Assembly (NCBI RefSeq): GCF_003986975.1
Contig: NZ_PIPO01000007.1
Coordinates: 101,890-165,889, forward strand
Length of the DNA: 64,000 nt
DNA from: Aliidiomarina soli
Lineage (GTDB): Bacteria > Pseudomonadota > Gammaproteobacteria > Enterobacterales > Alteromonadaceae
Reading direction: 5' to 3'
Position numbers and translations under genes: made by a program. Under the pieces are notes generated by a model that made no database searches, was not told the origin of the DNA, and was given only the letters and a program-made list of their open reading frames with translations. Below, piece by piece: positions 55,494 through 64,000 of the stretch. Position 1 is the stretch's first letter; every line of letters begins with the position of its first letter.

Positions 55494-56233
55494 AGAAACT
55501 GTTAATTGTGCTCGCGCTGATCGGGGCTTACCTGTGCGCGCTGGTGGCCTTACTACCAGCACGATTTGCGCTGCAATTTGTGCAGCTTCCTGCACAGGTA
55601 CAGCTTGGGGGTGTGCAGGGCAGTCTTTGGTCTGGCAGTGTCGATGCACTGCGCGTTGAGGATATTATGTTGCGTCAGGTTAGCTGGCGCCTGCAGCCGT
55701 TGTCGTTGCTACGTGGTCAACTGGCGGCGGTGATTGAAGTTGATGACCATGTGGATAATATCCTGGTCGGCGGCGCGGTGGTAAAAACGTCTTCAGGGCA
55801 GTTACAGGTTGATAACCTGCAGTTGCAAGCGCGGCTAACTGACATGGCGGCGTTTGCTCCTCAGCCCAGCCCATTGCCGCTGCGCGGTGATGTAGAACTG
55901 ACTATTGCTCATTTCGTCTGGGGGCAACCACTGTGTACCGAACTGCAGGGACAGATCCGGGTGCAGGGGGCGGCAGTTCAGGTTGGTCGCGAGTGGGAAG
56001 AATTAGGCATGCTGCAGGCGCAACTAAGTTGCGCCGACGGTCAGGTATATGGCGAACTGGATGAACCTAACGACCTTGGCCTGTCGGCGTCAGTGCAGGC
56101 CTCGCTGCAGATGGCGCAAGGTCATTTTCAACTCAATCCGGGCAATGATGCCCCACGTTCAGTGCGTAACCTGATATCACTGCTGCCTGAGCAAGCACGT
56201 CAGCAACAGCGTTTTAGTGTGCGTTTCCAATAG
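55490..56233 (+). CDS. gspN: Type II secretion protein GspN
   Basis: A 247-residue protein with one N-terminal signal/membrane helix and a beta-rich periplasmic body: LPAQVQLGGVQGSLWSGSVD and VSWRLQPLSLLRGQLAA are typical. GspN is accessory and absent from many type II systems; its role is not settled. It closes the gspC-N operon, with a 4-base overlap with gspM. Confidence 0.9.
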   Translation: MKKLLIVLALIGAYLCALVALLPARFALQFVQLPAQVQLGGVQGSLWSGSVDALRVEDIMLRQVSWRLQPLSLLRGQLAAVIEVDDHVDNILVGGAVVKTSSGQLQVDNLQLQARLTDMAAFAPQPSPLPLRGDVELTIAHFVWGQPLCTELQGQIRVQGAAVQVGREWEELGMLQAQLSCADGQVYGELDEPNDLGLSASVQASLQMAQGHFQLNPGNDAPRSVRNLISLLPEQARQQQRFSVRFQ

Positions 56234-56313
56234 CTTGCTCAACGCGCAAATTTGCAACTGCCGGGCTTTTCATTAAGCTAATACAATATTGTCTGACAGA
56301 ATAAGGAATTAGC

Positions 56314-57216
56314 ATGAACGAGATGTGGCTCTGGCTGGAAGAAAACCAAGGTATACTGGCGATGTATGCAGTGCGCTTTGCGATTGGCCTGGCAATATTA
56401 CTGGGTGGTTTTATTCTCTCCGGTATTATCAGCCGTAGCATGATAAAGCGTCTTGATAAGAGTAAAATCGACAATGCCGTGGTCTCATTTCTGGCCGGCA
56501 TTGTACGGGCTATTATTGTCGCTGCGGCGATTATGATGGCGCTCTCCCATGTGGGCATTCAGACCACCTCGTTTATCGCCATCTTAGGTGCTATGGGTCT
56601 GGCCATCGGCCTGTCGTTACAGGGTTCGCTGGCAAACTTTGCCTCTGGGGTGCTGATCATGATCTACCGCCCATTTAAGTCCGGCGATTATGTCGAAGCG
56701 GGCGGTGTTGCAGGCACTGTGATCGGGATTGAGCTATTCACTACGATTCTGAAAACACCAGATAGTAAAAAAGTGGTGGTCCCTAATTCGCAAATCACTT
56801 CAAATCCGATCACGAATTACTCCGAGCACCCGACGCGGCGCGTTGATATGGTGATTGGGGTCAGTTACAGCGCTGACTTGAAAAAGACCAAAGAGGTGCT
56901 GATGGGTGTCCTTAACGATGACCCTCGTGTGCTGAAAGAGCCTGAACCTCGGGTGTCTGTGAACGAGCTGGCGGATTCGTCGGTTAACTTTATTGTTCGC
57001 CCCTGGGTTAACAGTGAAGACTACTGGCCGTTTTACTGGGACACCATGGAAAACATTAAGCTCAAGCTGGATGAAGCCGGTATTGGCATCCCGTTCCCGC
57101 AAATGGACGTCCATTTGCATCAGGGCGGCAGCGACGAAGGTCCGCTGCGAATCGCTTCAACGGTGTCTCCAAGTGCGGGCAGTGACGCTGACAAGCAGCA
57201 CGCCAACCACGGTTAG
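56314..57216 (+). CDS. mscS: MscS-type mechanosensitive channel
   Basis: A 300-residue channel close to E. coli MscS in length and layout. Helices at about 16-40, 60-80 and the pore helix with ILGAMGLAIGLSLQGSLANF; then ASGVLIMIYRPFKSGDYVEA, GTVIGIELFTTILKTPD and VVVPNSQITSNPITNYS. It is the second MscS protein in the window and the more classical one. It converges on xseA, sharing four bases at the stops. Confidence 0.93.
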   Translation: MNEMWLWLEENQGILAMYAVRFAIGLAILLGGFILSGIISRSMIKRLDKSKIDNAVVSFLAGIVRAIIVAAAIMMALSHVGIQTTSFIAILGAMGLAIGLSLQGSLANFASGVLIMIYRPFKSGDYVEAGGVAGTVIGIELFTTILKTPDSKKVVVPNSQITSNPITNYSEHPTRRVDMVIGVSYSADLKKTKEVLMGVLNDDPRVLKEPEPRVSVNELADSSVNFIVRPWVNSEDYWPFYWDTMENIKLKLDEAGIGIPFPQMDVHLHQGGSDEGPLRIASTVSPSAGSDADKQHANHG

Positions 57217-58565
57217 TCGAGTACTTTACTTTTCAGCTCGCCTTGGCCAAGGCGGGTGGTAATCACAGCGCCGGGCTCGACTTGCCCGGCGTTTTTGATC
57301 ACCTCACCGGTATCAGTCTGAGTAATACTATAACCACGACTTAAGGTTTGTAACGGCGACACCAGCTGCAATGAGTGGGCGTTCGCGGCGGTGCGTTGCT
57401 GAGCCTGCTTCAGTACCTGTAGCATCGCCCGTTGCAACTGTTGCTCGGCACGCTGGTGTTGCTGTCGGGCGCGCTCGAGGTGGGCGTCCGGCTTGATTTG
57501 GCTAAGGCGCGCCTGCAAATGATGCTGTTGCTGATTGCAGTGGTGTAACAGTGCATTTACGCTTTGCTGCAGCCGACGTTGCAGTTCATCCTGCCGTTGC
57601 CCTTGTTGCTGCAGTTGCTGGGCGGGGTGAAGCGGGGTTAGCCGCTGTTGCAACAAGGCCTGGCGGTGTTGAACCCGATGCAGTGCATGTTGCCAGGCAC
57701 GCCACAGGCGTTGGCTGAGGTGCTGCTGTTGAGCGCGTAAATGACTGCGGTCCTGACTTAGCAATTCGGCGGCTGCAGAGGGGGTCGGGGCCCGCAAATC
57801 GGCGACGAAATCGGTGATCGCAAAATCCACCTCATGACCCACCGCAGAGATGACCGGCAATTTACTGGTAAATACCACCCTGGCCAGGGTCTCGTCGTTA
57901 AAACAGGATAAATCTTCTAATGAACCGCCGCCGCGGGTGAGCAGAATAACATCGACTTCATTGCGCCGGTTGGCTGTATTCAAGGCGCTAATCAGATTCT
58001 CAGCTGCCTGACTACCCTGCACCTGTGAGGGGTAGACAATCACTTCAACACTGGCGTCACGACGTTTAAGGACTGAAAGCACATCATGCAAAGCGGCGCC
58101 ACTGGCAGAGGTCACCACACCGATACGACGGATATCGGTGGGCAGTGCTTTTTTACTGGCGGGGTCAAACAAACCTTCGCTTTGAAGCTTGGCTTTAAGT
58201 TGTTCGAATTGCTGTTGCAGTAACCCGGCGCCGGCGTCTTCCATGTGCTCGACGATGAGCTGATAGTCACCACGTGGCTCATAGAGACCTATTTTGGCCC
58301 GCACCATGACCTGTTTGCCATTGCCCACCTGAGTCATAACCCGCTGGTTGGCGCCTCGGAACATCGCGCAACGTACCTGCGCTTTGCTATCTTTGAGGGT
58401 GAAATACCAGTGTCCGGACGCCGGTGCTGAAAAGTTCGACAGTTCGCCGACCAGCCAGACTTGACCGAAATGACCTTCGAGTAACCGACGGACCGCCAGG
58501 TTTAGCTTAGAAACGCTGTAAATAGTGCGCTGCGGGCTGGATTCAGCTTGTTCGGGTGCAAACAC
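57213..58565 (-). CDS. xseA: Exodeoxyribonuclease VII large subunit XseA
   Basis: A 450-residue nuclease subunit. The N-terminal OB fold (VWLVGELSNFSAPASGHWYF) precedes the catalytic domain with RIGVVTSASGAALHDVLSVL, LTRGGGSLEDLSCFNDE and SAVGHEVDFAITDFVADLRA; the last 180 residues form a long Gln/Arg-rich coiled coil to which XseB binds. It degrades single-stranded DNA. xseB is elsewhere. It is divergent from guaB. Confidence 0.95.
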   Translation of the reverse strand: MFAPEQAESSPQRTIYSVSKLNLAVRRLLEGHFGQVWLVGELSNFSAPASGHWYFTLKDSKAQVRCAMFRGANQRVMTQVGNGKQVMVRAKIGLYEPRGDYQLIVEHMEDAGAGLLQQQFEQLKAKLQSEGLFDPASKKALPTDIRRIGVVTSASGAALHDVLSVLKRRDASVEVIVYPSQVQGSQAAENLISALNTANRRNEVDVILLTRGGGSLEDLSCFNDETLARVVFTSKLPVISAVGHEVDFAITDFVADLRAPTPSAAAELLSQDRSHLRAQQQHLSQRLWRAWQHALHRVQHRQALLQQRLTPLHPAQQLQQQGQRQDELQRRLQQSVNALLHHCNQQQHHLQARLSQIKPDAHLERARQQHQRAEQQLQRAMLQVLKQAQQRTAANAHSLQLVSPLQTLSRGYSITQTDTGEVIKNAGQVEPGAVITTRLGQGELKSKVLD

Positions 58566-58599
58566 AATGAGGCCTTATTGAGAATCTGATAAAAACTAG

Positions 58600-58628
58600 T
58601 TTACTGGAGCCATGCTTGTGAGTAAAAT
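58600..58628 (+). promoter_or_regulatory. Sigma-70 promoter for guaB
   Basis: TTTACT, a 17-base spacer and TAAAAT, about 51 bases before the guaB start. No PurR-type palindrome was recognised beside it. Confidence 0.6.
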
Positions 58629-58678
58629 ACCGCCGCAACATTGATCCAGCTCCCACCTTTCACAAGAGAGATGTTGCC

Positions 58679-60145
58679 ATGCTACGAATTGCTCAAGAAG
58701 CCCTGACTTTTGACGACGTTTTACTCGTTCCCGGTCACTCTACTGTACTACCTCATACCGCGGACTTACGCACGCGTCTGACGCGCAACATTGAACTCAA
58801 TATTCCAATGGTCTCATCGGCGATGGATACGGTGACCGAAGCTGATCTGGCGATTGCGCTGGCTCAGGAAGGCGGCGTTGGTTTTATTCATAAGAACATG
58901 AGTATCAGCGAACAGGCTGCACATGTTCGCAAGGTTAAAAAATACGAAAGCGGGATTGTTAAAGACCCGGTCACTGTGACGCCATCGATGACCATTGCCG
59001 AAGTAAAAGCATTGGCTGCAGAACATGGCTTCCAGGGTTTTCCGGTAGTCGATAATAAGCGCCTGGTTGGTATTGTTACCGGTCGCGACACCCGCTTTGA
59101 AGACGGCAGCCATACTACCGTCGCCGATGTGATGACGCCGGAAGAGCGCCTTATCACGGTCAAACAGAACGCCAAAAGCGAACAAATCCTGGCCTTGATG
59201 CATCAGCATCGGATCGAAAAGATTCTGGTCACCGATGACAAGCAGACGCTGGTTGGCATGATCACCCTGAAAGACTTCGAAAAAGCAGCCAATAAACCCA
59301 ATGCCTGTAAAGACGAGCAGGGCCGTTTACGGGTCGGTGCTGCGGTTGGTGTTGGTGCAGGCACTGAAGAACGGGTCGCTGCACTGGTTGACGTAGGTGT
59401 TGATGTGATTCTGGTCGACACCTCCCATGGCCATTCTGAAGGGGTTCTTGAGCGGGTTCGTTGGGTTCGCAAGAATTTCCCTGATGTGCAATTAATTGCT
59501 GGGAACGTAGCCACCAAAGCCGGTGCGCTGGCGCTGGCCGACGCCGGTGTCGATGCCGTTAAAGTCGGTATTGGCCCAGGTTCTATTTGCACCACACGGA
59601 TTGTGACCGGCTGTGGTGTGCCGCAAATTACTGCTATTGCGGATGCAGTTGAAGCACTTAAAGACCGCGACATCCCGGTTATTGCCGATGGTGGCATCCG
59701 TTTCTCCGGTGACATTGCCAAAGCCATTGTCGCCGGCGCCAGTTGTGTCATGGTCGGCAGTATGCTGGCTGGCACTGAAGAAGCGCCAGGTGAAGTTGAG
59801 CTGTATCAGGGGCGTTACTACAAATCCTATCGCGGCATGGGTAGCATCGGCGCGATGAACCAGAGCCATGGTTCTTCAGATCGTTACTTCCAAAGCAGCA
59901 ACCAGGCGGAAAAACTGGTCCCGGAAGGGATTGAAGGCCGGGTTGCTTATAAAGGACCGATGGCGACCATTATCCATCAGCAGATGGGCGGCTTGCGCTC
60001 GGCGATGGGGCTTACTGGCAGCGCCGATATTTTGACCCTGCGCACTAAACCCGAATTCGTCCGGGTCACGTCTGCTGGCATGGGTGAGTCCCATGTGCAT
60101 GATGTACAGATTACCAAGGAAGCACCGAATTACCGTTTAGGTTAA
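58679..60145 (+). CDS. guaB: Inosine-5'-monophosphate dehydrogenase GuaB
   Basis: A 488-residue IMP dehydrogenase, oxidising IMP to XMP with [18 protein letters not shown] starts the barrel; two CBS domains fill about 95-205; the active Cys304 lies in [15 protein letters not shown] and the flap ends in GRVAYKG. The length equals E. coli GuaB. guaA follows after 120 bases, the classic guaBA pair. Confidence 0.97.
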   Translation: MLRIAQEALTFDDVLLVPGHSTVLPHTADLRTRLTRNIELNIPMVSSAMDTVTEADLAIALAQEGGVGFIHKNMSISEQAAHVRKVKKYESGIVKDPVTVTPSMTIAEVKALAAEHGFQGFPVVDNKRLVGIVTGRDTRFEDGSHTTVADVMTPEERLITVKQNAKSEQILALMHQHRIEKILVTDDKQTLVGMITLKDFEKAANKPNACKDEQGRLRVGAAVGVGAGTEERVAALVDVGVDVILVDTSHGHSEGVLERVRWVRKNFPDVQLIAGNVATKAGALALADAGVDAVKVGIGPGSICTTRIVTGCGVPQITAIADAVEALKDRDIPVIADGGIRFSGDIAKAIVAGASCVMVGSMLAGTEEAPGEVELYQGRYYKSYRGMGSIGAMNQSHGSSDRYFQSSNQAEKLVPEGIEGRVAYKGPMATIIHQQMGGLRSAMGLTGSADILTLRTKPEFVRVTSAGMGESHVHDVQITKEAPNYRLG

Positions 60146-60265
60146 CCCCTGGGGCATGCACTGCATGCCATCGCGCATTATCTGAGGGCAGGCAGGGTCT
60201 GCCTTCAGGCATTTTGTATCTATGGCATGTTAGTTATGCCAGTCGCAACCAACACGAGAGAACCA

Positions 60266-61843
60266 ATGACCACTGACATTCACCAGCATCGTATTCTAAT
60301 CCTCGACTTTGGCTCGCAATATACTCAGTTAATCGCCCGCCGTATCCGTGAAATCGGGGTCTATTGTGAACTCTGGGCATGGGATGTGGATGCCGCCGAC
60401 ATTAAAGCCTTTAACCCGCAAGGGATTATTCTGTCCGGTGGGCCGGAAAGCGTGCCGGAACCAGGTTCACCACGCGCGCCAGAGTACGTGTTCGAGGCAG
60501 GTGTGCCGGTGCTTGGGGTTTGCTACGGTATGCAGACCATGGCCGCTCAGCTCGGCGGACGGGTGCTGGGTTCAGATGAACGTGAGTTTGGCTATGCGCA
60601 GATTGAACGCGTGATCGAAAGTGAACTGTTTAAGAACATTGAAGATGCGGTCAGCGAAAACGGCAAACCGCTGCTTGATGTATGGATGAGCCACGGCGAC
60701 AAGGTGATTGAAATCCCAGCTGGTTTTGAAACCGTTGCGCGTACCAAAACCTGCCCGCATGCGGCGATGGCGGATACCAAACGTCATTTTTATGGTCTTC
60801 AGTTCCACCCGGAAGTGACCCATACCCGTCAGGGCCTGCGCATGCTTGAGCATTTCGTCAATGACATCTGTGGCTGTGAAAATCTGTGGACGCCAGCAAC
60901 CATTATTGATGATGCGATTGAACGTATTCGCGACCAAGTCGGCACTGACAAAGTTATTCTCGGCCTGTCCGGTGGCGTTGACTCCTCCGTCACGGCGATG
61001 CTGCTGCACCGCGCCATCGGTACACAATTAACCTGTGTCTTTGTTGACAATGGGCTATTGCGCCTCAATGAAGGTGACCAGGTGATGGAAATGTTTGGTG
61101 ATCACTTTGGTCTCAACATTGTGCGCGTCGATGCAGAAGATCGCTTCTTAAGCGAGCTTGCTGGTGTCAGCGACCCAGAGCTAAAACGTAAAACCATCGG
61201 TCGCGTATTCATTGAATTGTTTGACGAGCAGGCGACGTCTATCGAAGACGTGCAATGGCTGGCGCAGGGCACCATTTACCCGGACGTGATTGAGTCGGCG
61301 GGCTCTAAAACTGGTAAAGCCCATGTCATCAAGTCGCACCACAACGTTGGTGGCCTGCCCGAAGACATGCAGTTAAGCCTGGTTGAGCCACTGCGTGAGC
61401 TGTTCAAAGACGAAGTGCGCAAGATAGGCCTTGAGCTCGGTTTACCATACGACATGCTGTACCGCCATCCATTCCCTGGCCCGGGTTTAGGGGTTCGGGT
61501 ACTGGCTGAAGTGCGCAAAGAATATTGTGACTTATTACGCCGCGCCGACCATATCTTTATCGAAGAGCTGCGCAACTCGGGCTGGTATGACAAAGTCAGT
61601 CAGGCATTTGCGGTATTCCTGCCGGTTCGCTCTGTGGGCGTGATGGGTGATGCGCGCAAATACGACTGGGTTATCGCCATTCGTGCAGTGGAAACCATCG
61701 ATTTCATGACCGCGCGCTGGGCTCACCTGCCGTATGATTTGCTGGAACGCGTCTCAAACCGTATCATTAACGAAATTAATGGGATTTCACGGGTTGTGTA
61801 TGACATTTCTGGCAAGCCACCAGCAACGATTGAGTGGGAATGA
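60266..61843 (+). CDS. guaA: GMP synthase (glutamine-hydrolysing) GuaA
   Basis: A 525-residue enzyme, the length of E. coli GuaA, aminating XMP to GMP. The class I glutaminase domain has [14 protein letters not shown] (nucleophile Cys) and [10 protein letters not shown]; the PP-loop is [11 protein letters not shown]; the C-terminal dimer domain ends PPATIEWE. The ATG at 60266 ([10 protein letters not shown]) has GAGAG upstream; a longer frame in the leader is unlikely. The 3' end is intact although an island follows directly. Confidence 0.97.
   Translation: MTTDIHQHRILILDFGSQYTQLIARRIREIGVYCELWAWDVDAADIKAFNPQGIILSGGPESVPEPGSPRAPEYVFEAGVPVLGVCYGMQTMAAQLGGRVLGSDEREFGYAQIERVIESELFKNIEDAVSENGKPLLDVWMSHGDKVIEIPAGFETVARTKTCPHAAMADTKRHFYGLQFHPEVTHTRQGLRMLEHFVNDICGCENLWTPATIIDDAIERIRDQVGTDKVILGLSGGVDSSVTAMLLHRAIGTQLTCVFVDNGLLRLNEGDQVMEMFGDHFGLNIVRVDAEDRFLSELAGVSDPELKRKTIGRVFIELFDEQATSIEDVQWLAQGTIYPDVIESAGSKTGKAHVIKSHHNVGGLPEDMQLSLVEPLRELFKDEVRKIGLELGLPYDMLYRHPFPGPGLGVRVLAEVRKEYCDLLRRADHIFIEELRNSGWYDKVSQAFAVFLPVRSVGVMGDARKYDWVIAIRAVETIDFMTARWAHLPYDLLERVSNRIINEINGISRVVYDISGKPPATIEWE
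61820..61843 (+). other. Candidate attachment site (attL) at the guaA 3' end
   Basis: The last codons and stop of guaA, followed within 150 bases by a P4-type integrase gene, match the known use of the guaA 3' end as an integration site for genomic islands. The matching direct repeat (attR) would be outside the window, so the exact bounds are assumed. Confidence 0.4.
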
Positions 61844-61884
61844 TCTCGCGTTAGGTACTGGCTGGTAATAACTGGAAAAAATTT

Positions 61885-61910
61885 AAGCTCATGTTTTCAT
61901 GGGCTTTTTT
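61885..61910 (+). terminator. Intrinsic terminator after guaA
   Basis: AAGCTCATG, TTTT, CATGGGCTT and more T residues form a 9-bp stem (one G-T pair) with a T-run, 42 bases after the guaA stop. It lies between guaA and the integrase remnant; 61911-61991 shows nothing else. Confidence 0.8.
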
Positions 61911-61991
61911 ATGCTTGGCAGTGTTTGGCATCTGATGGCAGCGGGAAGCACCGCTTGAGCATGGTATCGGAATCGAAGAAGGATAAGACTC

Positions 61992-62465
61992 TTGCTGACC
62001 GATACCAAGCTGCGCAACCTGAAGCCGAGGGATAAACTCTACAAGGTGAATGACCGGGACGACCTCTATGTGGCTATCACCCCTGCCGGTTCCACCTCAT
62101 TCCGTTACAACTACTAGGTCAATGGCAGGCAAGAGACGATCACCTTTGGCCGCTACGGCGTTGGTGGTATCACTCTGGCAGAAGCCCGTGAGCGGCTTGG
62201 TGAATCCAAGCGGATGGTCGCAGATGGAAAGTCGCCAGCGAAGGAGAAGGAACGGGACAAGGCGCGTGTCAAAGGGGGTGAAACCTTTGGTGCCTGGGCG
62301 GAAAAATGGCTACGTGGCTACCAGATGGCCGACTCTACTCGTGATATGCTTCGCTCGGTTTATGCGAGAGAGCTGGAAACAAAATTCGGCAATCAGAAGT
62401 TGACCGAAATCACCCATGAGGACTTTCGAGCATTGACTGACGCCATCGTAGAGCGCAGGCCTGGA
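61992..62465 (+). pseudogene. P4-type tyrosine integrase, decayed
   Basis: Reading from a TTG at 61992 (AAGGATAAG upstream), the frame gives MLTDTKLRNLKPRDKLYKVN, DLYVAITPAGSTSFRYNY, then a TAG at 62115-62117 where relatives have Trp, then VNGRQETITFGRYGVGGITL and AEARERL. This is the DUF4102 arm-binding domain of P4-like integrases. The core-binding domain follows (FGAWAEKWLRGYQMADSTRD) to about 62460, where the frame meets foreign sequence and stops. The whole catalytic domain with the R-H-R-Y residues is gone. It has two independent lesions and cannot be active. It marks the guaA-proximal end of a genomic island. Confidence 0.85.
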
Positions 62466-62630
62466 TGACTTCATAGTAGTGGGCCGTACGATTACGTTTG
62501 AGCTTACGGCTAAGACTGCTGATGTGTCGGTTCAGATGACGGCTGATGGAGCGTAGGCTCAATCCTTGGCCTCGCATCACCATCAAGGCGACCCGTGCGT
62601 CAGTGGTTAAATGTGCGTATAGGTTTTCAT
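62462..62630 (-). pseudogene. IS30-family transposase N-terminal remnant
   Basis: On the minus strand, MKTYTH is read from an ATG at 62630, and after a frame shift at about 62612 the same reading continues as LTTDARVALMVMRGQGLSLR then SISRHLNRHISSLSRKLKRN. This is the helix-turn-helix start of IS30-type transposases (normally YTHLTxxER...I..L...G.S...IA..L.R..STISRE..RN). The remnant ends where the integrase fragment begins, so the catalytic DDE part is missing. It is a scrap of an insertion sequence that cut the integrase or was cut with it. Confidence 0.65.
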
Positions 62631-62799
62631 GGCAACACTCTATCTCAGGTGCTGCACTTGGTCCTTGAGACCGTCGTGAGACAGATAGTTCACTGATTTA
62701 AGAAACAATGCATCGGCAAGTACTAGATCAATACAGTAACCACATGACTTGTAGTACATTAGTGGCATATGCGCTTGTATGCTTTTTAGGGAAATTCTT
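62631..62799. other. Gap between IS30 remnant and OLD-family gene
   Basis: A 169-base stretch, AT-rich toward the right. The left part (62640-62680) may include the IS30 element's terminal inverted repeat, but its partner is not in view. The right part is the leader of the OLD-family gene with AGGGA before its ATG. No gene seen. Confidence 0.4.
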
Positions 62800-63822
62800 A
62801 TGTACATCAGAAAGGTAACGATCAACAACTACCGTAGCTTCCGCTCTTTCGAAGCCCAGCTTCAACAGCTGACAGTGGTCATTGGTGAAAACGATACCGG
62901 TAAAACGAACTTTTTGACCGCACTTTCGTTACCGTTAAGCGGCAACCAAGTAGACTTCAACCAGAAGCGTTTGAGTGTTTCTGACATCAACAAAGATTCC
63001 GTTATTGATTTTCTGACGTCTGTAGTCAACGAAGATACTGAAGAAAATCAGCTTCAAAAGCTCCCTAAAGTGTCAGTAACCGTAGAGTTTGCTGATCCGA
63101 AAGATGCTTATGAAACAGCAATGCTGGCTAAGTGGATTGTTGCTGATGGTGATGAAGAAACTTACAAAATCAGATACGACTTTAAGCCTAAAGACGACAA
63201 TGACTTGCTTGAGGTCGTGAAGAAATCACTCGCTGGTAAGACTTTCGATGATATTAACTGGTTTACTTTACCCGTTGAGCTATACGACTACCAAATCGTA
63301 TCTGTGAACAACAAAAAGCCTATCGCATACAGTGACTTAAAACACGTCAGCATCCATAGTATCAATGCGGAACGAGATGACTTCTCAGAAAGCAGTTCAA
63401 TGAAGTCCAATAGCATTTTTACAAAGCTACTTATGAACACATTAGACGACGATGACAAAGGTCAGATTAATGCCGCTTACTCTGAGTTCTTTAGTGCTAT
63501 TGAAAAGACCGAAACATTCGACAAAATCATTGGAAATAATGAGGATTTTAAAAACTACGACAATATAATAAAGAAGCTTGAGTGTACTCCTAACCTGCCT
63601 AACTTGAAGAACATCTTGTCGAACATCACTTTGAAATACGGTAATGAATTTCTCTACCAAAAAGGCTTGGGACAAAGAAACCTTATCTACATACTCATCC
63701 TGTTTGCTTACTACAAGTCGTGTGGTGATACATTCAACCTGTGCTGTATAGAAGAACCAGAAGCACACTTGAGCGTTAACAACCCGAGTTACCCACAAAC
63801 AGTAGACACCTTCTATAGTTAG
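62800..63822 (+). pseudogene. OLD-family ATP-dependent nuclease, ATPase part, truncated by an IS
   Basis: A 340-residue frame beginning MYIRKVTINNYRSFRSFEAQ with AGGGA at 7 bases. It is an SMC/OLD-type ABC ATPase: Walker A GENDTGKTN (Lys35), a helical middle, the signature-like YQKGLGQRNLIYILILFAYY and Walker B CCIEEPEAHLSVNN at about 314-328. OLD nucleases, including GajA of Gabija defence, continue for about 200-250 residues with a Toprim domain. Here the conserved run ends at SVNN, and the final 12 codons (PSYPQTVDTFYS) come from an IS end. Its base use is visibly AT-richer than the chromosome around it. No helicase partner is visible. Confidence 0.75.
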
Positions 63823-64000
63823 GTAGCCCCTAGCAGGAGGTGTTTCATGACCAAGAAACGGCAGGCATATACTGAGGAATTTCGTAGGGAAGCAGTACGC
63901 CGAGCGGATCAGCCCGGCAACACGGCAGCATCCGTCGCCAAAGAATTGGGATTGCATCCCGGTCAGATCTACAACTGGCGGCGACAGTTCACCCGGCTTT
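63784..64000 (+). mobile_element. IS3-family insertion sequence, left end
   Basis: The conserved OLD reading breaks at about 63783, and from there a non-coding lead with a strong AGGAGG ribosome site leads to an IS3-type orfA. The exact left end, between 63784 and 63806, cannot be fixed because the right inverted repeat and the target duplication are beyond the window. Confidence 0.6.
63847..64000 (+). CDS. IS3-family transposase OrfA, N-terminal part
   Basis: The first 51 codons are in view: MTKKRQAYTEEFRREAVRRA, then a helix-turn-helix ASVAKELGLHPGQIYNWRRQ. This is the HTH_Tnp_1 domain of OrfA in IS3-family elements, which binds the IS ends and joins OrfB by frameshifting. An AGGAGG precedes the ATG by 8 bases. 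It runs off the right edge; OrfB is not seen. Confidence 0.85.
   Translation, partial: MTKKRQAYTEEFRREAVRRADQPGNTAASVAKELGLHPGQIYNWRRQFTRL

Noticed and set aside
59203..59775. 190-codon minus-strand frame inside guaB
   Set aside because: Its Pro/Thr/Ala/Ser-rich sequence is an antisense shadow of the conserved guaB barrel.
62214..62468. Separate 84-codon gene starting at an internal ATG
   Set aside because: It is the C-terminal continuation of the broken integrase in the same frame after the TAG, not an independent gene.
62800..64000. Complete Gabija system (gajA-gajB)
   Set aside because: Only the ATPase half of an OLD protein is seen, it is broken by an IS, and no UvrD-like helicase is in the window.

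Overview
The window reads as one continuous stretch of chromosome from a marine-type gammaproteobacterium, most like the Alteromonadales and probably an Idiomarina/Pseudidiomarina/Aliidiomarina relative. The basis is conserved gene order (suhB-trmJ-iscS, ndk-rlmN-rodZ-ispG-hisS-yfgM-bamB-der, hslR/hslO beside gspC-N, xseA/guaB-guaA), small family-restricted proteins (DUF2982, DUF3545-like), and an ArcB-type Hpt protein made separately from any ArcB kinase. The taxon is an inference; no rRNA gene is present to confirm it. No rRNA, tRNA or CRISPR array was seen.

Layout. 1-3.0 kb: end of a PfkB-type kinase, a CobD/CbiB-like membrane protein, a DUF2726 protein and folE2. 3.1-10.5 kb: signalling and motility. 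An ArcB-like Hpt gene converges on arcA; a sensor kinase overlaps rsmC; fapA, a divergent Hpt gene and two FlgO-type lipoprotein genes lie downstream of a near-consensus sigma-28 promoter at 10462-10488. 10.5-15.4 kb: the ribosomal-modification set rimB-rimK-AstE-like, an MscS channel with a DUF432-like gene, and a divergent EAL phosphodiesterase. 15.4-25.6 kb: DUF2982, mutH, rppH-ptsP-tauE-lgt-thyA, tcdA/csdE and etfBA. 25.7-30.6 kb: a DUF1302 outer-membrane protein, a secreted S9 peptidase and ung. 30.6-43.4 kb: suhB, trmJ, iscS, msrA, ndk, rlmN, rodZ, ispG, hisS, yfgM, bamB, der. 43.4-56.2 kb: hslO, hslR and a complete twelve-gene type II secretion operon gspC-N. 56.3-61.8 kb: a second MscS channel, xseA, guaB and guaA.

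The last 2.1 kb (61.9-64.0 kb) is of a different character. Directly after guaA, a known integration hotspot, lie a P4-type integrase with an internal stop and a lost catalytic half, an IS30-type transposase scrap joined to it on the opposite strand, an AT-richer OLD-family ATPase cut off after its Walker B region, and the left end of an IS3-family element that runs out of the window. This is the decayed edge of a genomic island that may carry a defence gene.

The most interesting signals are (i) the apparent sigma-28 transcription unit joining FlgO-type lipoproteins, a divergent Hpt protein and the polar flagellar factor FapA, (ii) an ArcB-type Hpt gene placed next to arcA with no ArcB, (iii) iscS standing alone where a full isc operon is expected, and (iv) the interrupted island at guaA.
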